Source: Pseudomonadota bacterium (GTDB lineage: Bacteria > Pseudomonadota > Gammaproteobacteria > Burkholderiales > Rhodocyclaceae). Taken from it: a stretch of DNA of 51,405 bases. A model generated the notes under the pieces. The model had not been told where the DNA came from. It searched no databases and was given only the letters and a program-made list of their open reading frames with translations. Shown here piece by piece: positions 48,081-51,405 of the stretch; the first letter of the stretch is position 1, and every line of letters begins with the position of its first letter. The position numbers were made by a program, and so were the translations under genes. Where the stretch lies: contig JAFEFC010000035.1 of the NCBI GenBank assembly GCA_018240785.1, positions 1 through 51,405 of the forward strand, given 5' to 3'.

Positions 48081-49109
48081 ATGGATTGGTTCGAACGCCT
48101 GACAGGGTTTCGCGAGGACGGGTATGAAGCGACGAAAAGCCGGCTCGAGGTTGTCGGCGATCGACTTCGCTCGAAGGTCAACGGCAAGGACTACGGCATC
48201 GGGCAGTTCGAGCTGGTGTCGCTGGCGTCCTTGCGCGAGCGGGCGCGCTCGGCGGGCCCGAGGCCGGGTCGGCTGAAGATGAGCATCGTGCAAGGGGATG
48301 TGCGGCGCCTGCATCAGCGGCCGGAATTTCGCGGCGCGCTGTTCCAAGTCGCCTCCCAGTTCAACATGCTCGAGATGGTCGGTCCCGCCGTGACGCCGGG
48401 GGACGGCGTCACGCGCTACCAGCACGACCCGACGCAAGGCCCGGCCTGCGCGATCGCGGCCGGCGCTGCCACGATCTACCGCAACTATTTCGTGCCCGTG
48501 GACCACCCAAGCGGCCAGACTCACGGCCAAACCCGTGCGCGTCAGCTCGACGGACTGGCCGAGCTCGGTACGACGCTCAGCGCACGACTGGGACAGCCGG
48601 TCGGGGCCTTGTGGACGATGCAGAATGGCTACGCGCGATGCAGCGGGGCGGGGCTCGACGCGATCGCGCAGCACCTTGCCGTCCTGCACCCGGAGGAGAT
48701 CGACGCCCTGCGCGGCAAGCTCCTTGTCGGCGTGCATCGTGACGTTGAAGTCACCGATGCCGAGGAACCGGTCAGACCCGCCATCTCACAGGTGTTCTGC
48801 TCGGCCCTGCCGGTCGCCTATGGCCATGTGCTGCCACGCAAACGCTGGCGAGCGTTCGCCTCGCTGATCCTGGAGTCCGCCTACGAAGCCACGATGTGGG
48901 CCGCCGTGGGCAATACCCAGCGCGGCGCTTCGAACGTGGTCCTGCTGACGCGGCTCGGGGGCGGCGCCTTCGGCAATGACGACGACTGGATCGACGCCGC
49001 GATGCGCCGGTCGCTGCGCCTGGCGGCCGGCTTCGACCTCGACGTCAGGCTGGTGAGCTACGGGCCGCCTTCGCCCGGACTGCTCGAGATCGCGCAGGCG
49101 TTCGGTTGA
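48081..49109 (+). CDS. Macro-domain-like protein, family without a settled function
   Basis: Encodes 342 aa. The middle has a strongly patterned core: FQVASQFNMLEMVGPAVTPG, then YQHDPTQGPACAIAAGAATI, YRNYFVPVDHPSGQTHGQTR and RARQLDGLAELGTTLSARLG. The C-terminal part reads VFCSALPVAYGHVLPRKRWR, then LILESAYEATMWAAVGNTQR and VVLLTRLGGGAFGNDDDWID. The GGGAFGN loop and the QFN...VTPGDG region resemble macro-domain ADP-ribose sites, but the assignment is tentative. It is the last gene of the WYL-controlled operon, starting where the frameshifted phosphatase gene ends. ADP-ribose or nucleotide processing is an inference. Confidence 0.65.
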   Translation: MDWFERLTGFREDGYEATKSRLEVVGDRLRSKVNGKDYGIGQFELVSLASLRERARSAGPRPGRLKMSIVQGDVRRLHQRPEFRGALFQVASQFNMLEMVGPAVTPGDGVTRYQHDPTQGPACAIAAGAATIYRNYFVPVDHPSGQTHGQTRARQLDGLAELGTTLSARLGQPVGALWTMQNGYARCSGAGLDAIAQHLAVLHPEEIDALRGKLLVGVHRDVEVTDAEEPVRPAISQVFCSALPVAYGHVLPRKRWRAFASLILESAYEATMWAAVGNTQRGASNVVLLTRLGGGAFGNDDDWIDAAMRRSLRLAAGFDLDVRLVSYGPPSPGLLEIAQAFG

Positions 49110-49450
49110 ATGGAGGGTGAACGCGGGGAGGCCGAGGGAGTATCAGGCGCGCTTGAACGACGCCAAGTCGCCGGTGTCCGCTTGATGGCGTGAGCGCATA
49201 TTTACGACGCTATAATAAAATCTAATTGGCAAAACGGATTAGGCGACAACTGTCGCGCGCTCGCGATCCGTTCGAAAGCTGCCCTTGATGACGACGGGAC
49301 GGTTCTACGTTCGGAGGATTGGAGTTGGCGCTCAGTCTGGAGAAAACACGAGATGACCGCAGAGGGAAATCGTCTCGTTGATGAAGCCTTGTCTAGAAGC
49401 ACCTTGAATGAGTGAGCTGATTTGAATCGCCTAAACAAGAAGGGAGAGTG
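49110..49450 (+). promoter_or_regulatory. Intergenic promoter region, lower GC
   Basis: GC content drops here. TATAAT at 49211-49216 is a good -10 element but its -35 is unclear. No gene is seen; the next gene's ribosome-binding site AGGGAG is at 49441. Confidence 0.5.
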
Positions 49451-50245
49451 ATGGATAAGGGCAAGACGCAGAAGTTGGACAGTTGGTCATTGAATGAGCT
49501 TCACGCCGCGCGTAGAAACGCCCTCGACAGGAGAAATGATCCGCGCTTCGCGAACCGGGTAACTGAGCACGTGGAAGCGATCGAGGCCGAGATTGAACGC
49601 CGCTCGCTTCCGGGCATGATCGCGCGCTTCAGGGAGGTCTATCCAGGGGGCTTCTACGGCGAAAAACAGGCAAGCGAGGAACGTGAGAACAAAGTCGCAG
49701 CTAGTCTGCTATGTAAGACCTTGTTCCAGTGCGAGAACTTATCTCGGCTAATTGAAAGCAAAAACTGGATCGAATTGCACGATTGCCTCAAGCAAGTGGT
49801 CTCGGCGACAAACCTCATTCAAGGGAGCTTTGAAAAGCCCAAACTACTCGACAAGCTGATACAGCCCGCAACCGCTGAAGTTTTTTTTGAGGCGCTGCGG
49901 TCTTGTCTCTATGGTGACGGTGATTTTATCGACCGGTTCGACGATTTCTGCGATGTTCTAGACCAAGCCGATTTGGCGAAATGGACCTACGCAACCTACA
50001 TCCCATTCTTGCTAGAGCCGGAAAAGTACATTTTCGTCAAACCCGAAATGCTGAAGCACTGTATTGAGAAGTCAAATCATTGGATCGTATACGAGAGTCG
50101 GCCGTCTGGTAAAAAGTATCGAGAGATTATTGAGTATGCTGATTGGTTAAAAAACAAGATTAAGGAGCTGGCCCCACGGGACATGATCGATGTGCACTCT
50201 TTCATGTGGTACATGGCGCCGACAGGGAAGTGGGCAGAAAGTTGA
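49451..50245 (+). CDS. Unnamed protein with conserved C-terminal region, low GC
   Basis: Encodes 264 aa from the ATG at 49451 (a GTG at 49448 is in frame). Residues 1-55 are helical and charged (LNELHAARRNALDRRNDPRF). The C-terminal half reads LAKWTYATYIPFLLEPEKYI then FVKPEMLKHCIEKSN and ELAPRDMIDVHSFMWYMAPT. This W..AT..PFLL.P..Y.FVKP ... PRDMIDVHSFMW pattern recurs in unnamed accessory proteins, but no function is known to me. Base composition is clearly poorer in GC than the neighbours and codons are less biased, pointing to recent transfer. It precedes an HNH-like gene by 65 nt; the two may work together. Confidence 0.75.
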   Translation: MDKGKTQKLDSWSLNELHAARRNALDRRNDPRFANRVTEHVEAIEAEIERRSLPGMIARFREVYPGGFYGEKQASEERENKVAASLLCKTLFQCENLSRLIESKNWIELHDCLKQVVSATNLIQGSFEKPKLLDKLIQPATAEVFFEALRSCLYGDGDFIDRFDDFCDVLDQADLAKWTYATYIPFLLEPEKYIFVKPEMLKHCIEKSNHWIVYESRPSGKKYREIIEYADWLKNKIKELAPRDMIDVHSFMWYMAPTGKWAES

Positions 50246-50310
50246 TCACGCCTGTGCAACGCTGATCGGATGACTAGCTCATTCTTGTGGGAAGCGTGTG
50301 AGGTGGTGAA

Positions 50311-51162
50311 TTGGGCAATTTTTATAACGGTTATAGCTGGCAGCAGCGTGAAGGCATCCTTCGCGAGGAAAAGAGACTGAGGAAAACCGGAGACCTTGAG
50401 CCGCTTTCGTACTTGGTGGACAAGAAGTCCTGTGAAGTCTGTGACGACCCCGGCCGCGCCGGGCAAGCGTTCCAATGGCATTCAGAGGATTATTCGCCTC
50501 CGTACAGCTTTCGTCCGCCTGAGACGTTCATCATCTGCGCGGTCTGTCATTCCCGGCTCCACAAGCGCTTCCCCGATGCATCCGGAAAGCCCTCGGATTG
50601 GCCGCTGTTTGTGGCGCATCTCAAGAGCGGCGGCTACGGACGCGAGTTTACCGAACTGTATTCGCTCGAAGAACGCAAAGCCTGGCTCGCGCAAATCAAA
50701 GCCGGCAGAACCGTCTCTCTACCATCGCTGCGGGAGAGGCCCCTCACGGGAAAGGAGTGGTGGCAGACCCTGACACTGGATCCGGAGTCTCTCATCGCCC
50801 CGTGGGCACGGCCGAGACCTTGGCTACCTCGTCCGCCGCCCCAGGACTATCGAGCTGAGCTGGATCAACTGCAACTGACGGATGACGAGATTGCGCTACT
50901 TCGTTGCCACGCTGGCCTCGAGCACCGTTGCGCTACGATGCGTCAGCTTGCGGAGTGTGTTCTCTCGTCCAAGTCACCCTCACACGCCAACTTGATCTAC
51001 GGGAAATTGGCCCATCGTTTGGCGGCCGCGCTGGGGTGGGAGCCTGAACGCCGAGCAGACGGTTCGCCCATTTGGAGGACCGTCATCGCCGAAGGCTGGC
51101 AACCCGTCGGGCGGGAATTCGAGTGGGTGATGGTTCCATCCTTGGCGGCCATTTATGCTTGA
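50311..51162 (+). CDS. HNH-like zinc-finger protein, possible endonuclease
   Basis: Encodes 283 aa from a TTG at 50311, preceded by AGGTGG. Residues 35-90 contain YLVDKKSCEVCDDPGRAGQA, then WHSEDYSPPYSFRPPETFII and CAVCHSRLHKRF: a CxxC ... His-x-Glu-Asp ... CxxCHxxxH array like HNH nucleases with structural zinc. Residues 140-283 are a separate domain with a helix-turn-helix look (MRQLAECVLSSKSPSHANLI then YGKLAHRLAAALGWEPERRA). It could be a sequence-specific nuclease or a regulator with a metal-stabilised knuckle. It is transcribed with the gene at 49451. Confidence 0.7.
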   Translation: MGNFYNGYSWQQREGILREEKRLRKTGDLEPLSYLVDKKSCEVCDDPGRAGQAFQWHSEDYSPPYSFRPPETFIICAVCHSRLHKRFPDASGKPSDWPLFVAHLKSGGYGREFTELYSLEERKAWLAQIKAGRTVSLPSLRERPLTGKEWWQTLTLDPESLIAPWARPRPWLPRPPPQDYRAELDQLQLTDDEIALLRCHAGLEHRCATMRQLAECVLSSKSPSHANLIYGKLAHRLAAALGWEPERRADGSPIWRTVIAEGWQPVGREFEWVMVPSLAAIYA

Positions 51163-51405
51163 AACAGCGGCACGCAAAGCCAGTCGGCGCGACCAAGCGG
51201 ATTCGATCGCGAACGGCAGCAACCTGAGTGGAGCTGCCACCTGAACGGCCGATTCACTGAGGGCACGACCGCCCGAAGTTGGCCGGGTTGAGCCAAGGCG
51301 GGGTCCAAGTAGGCCGCCGTAAACCGGTCATCCAAGAGGGGCCAGCCAGAGAAATTCTGAGCGAATCGCCATCGGCCGGTTGTGTTAAGGGTTGTCTGAC
51401 GCCTG
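51163..51405. other. Window end, non-coding with island motif
   Basis: CTGAGTGGAGCTGCC at 51224-51238 is a third copy of the motif at 41986 and 44217. GAACGGCAGC precedes it. No protein-like frame. Confidence 0.5.

Noticed and set aside
45630-48737. A 1035-codon open frame antisense to the TY-Chap, phosphoesterase and phosphatase genes
   Set aside because: It covers three recognisable genes on the other strand and has no conserved domain; a composition artefact.

Overview
The window is high-GC accessory DNA from a proteobacterium, most likely a betaproteobacterium of the Azoarcus/Thauera/Aromatoleum kind. That host guess is inferred from base composition and gene families, not from a marker gene. 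The replicon looks like a conjugative plasmid: it has a parA-parB operon with a cluster of four palindromic centromere-like sites, a candidate replication initiator, two KfrA-like proteins, a plasmid H-NS, KorB and TrbA regulators with two perfect KorB operators, and a complete IncP-type mating-pair-formation operon (trbB to trbN). No relaxase or tra region lies in the window.

Layout. 1-8.3 kb is a patchwork of mobile-element debris: a 12-repeat CRISPR array without cas genes, an IS4-family remnant, five Tn3-family terminal inverted repeats, a 99-bp MITE, two kfrA-like genes, a zinc-ribbon protein, hns, a retropepsin-like protease, an istA remnant and two PIN-type toxin-antitoxin pairs. 8.3-10.1 kb holds a 595-aa tyrosine recombinase with a core-site-like dyad just upstream. 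10.3-14.7 kb is the maintenance region: candidate rep, four parS-like sites, parB and parA. 14.9-17.8 kb is a TetR regulator diverging from a membrane-anchored FAD oxidoreductase. 17.8-22.5 kb is a broken RES toxin, a 5'-truncated IS66 element with a passenger gene, and an intact IS1182-type element.

22.6-27.6 kb is a defence-like island: a PD-(D/E)XK nuclease, an XRE-ImmA protease operon, and a TrlF-type PHP/ATPase gene with an internal deletion. Copies of one non-coding repeat separate these modules. 28.0-41.9 kb is korB, trbA and trbB-trbN. 42.4-51.2 kb is a second accessory island. It holds an operon with a NYN nuclease fused to a cold-shock domain; a WYL-regulated module (BrxR/CapW-like regulator, TY-Chap/YbjN-like protein, calcineurin-like phosphoesterase, frameshifted dual-specificity phosphatase, macro-like protein); and two unnamed genes, one HNH-like. 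Short shared repeats again lie between the modules.

How it fits together. ParA/ParB/parS, the candidate Rep and the recombinase would maintain and resolve the replicon. KorB and TrbA should hold the trb transfer operon in check through the operators at 29471 and 29926. The two islands are plasmid-borne cargo. The WYL/TY-Chap/phosphoesterase/macro-like module at 44.5-49.1 kb is the best candidate for a poorly described system.
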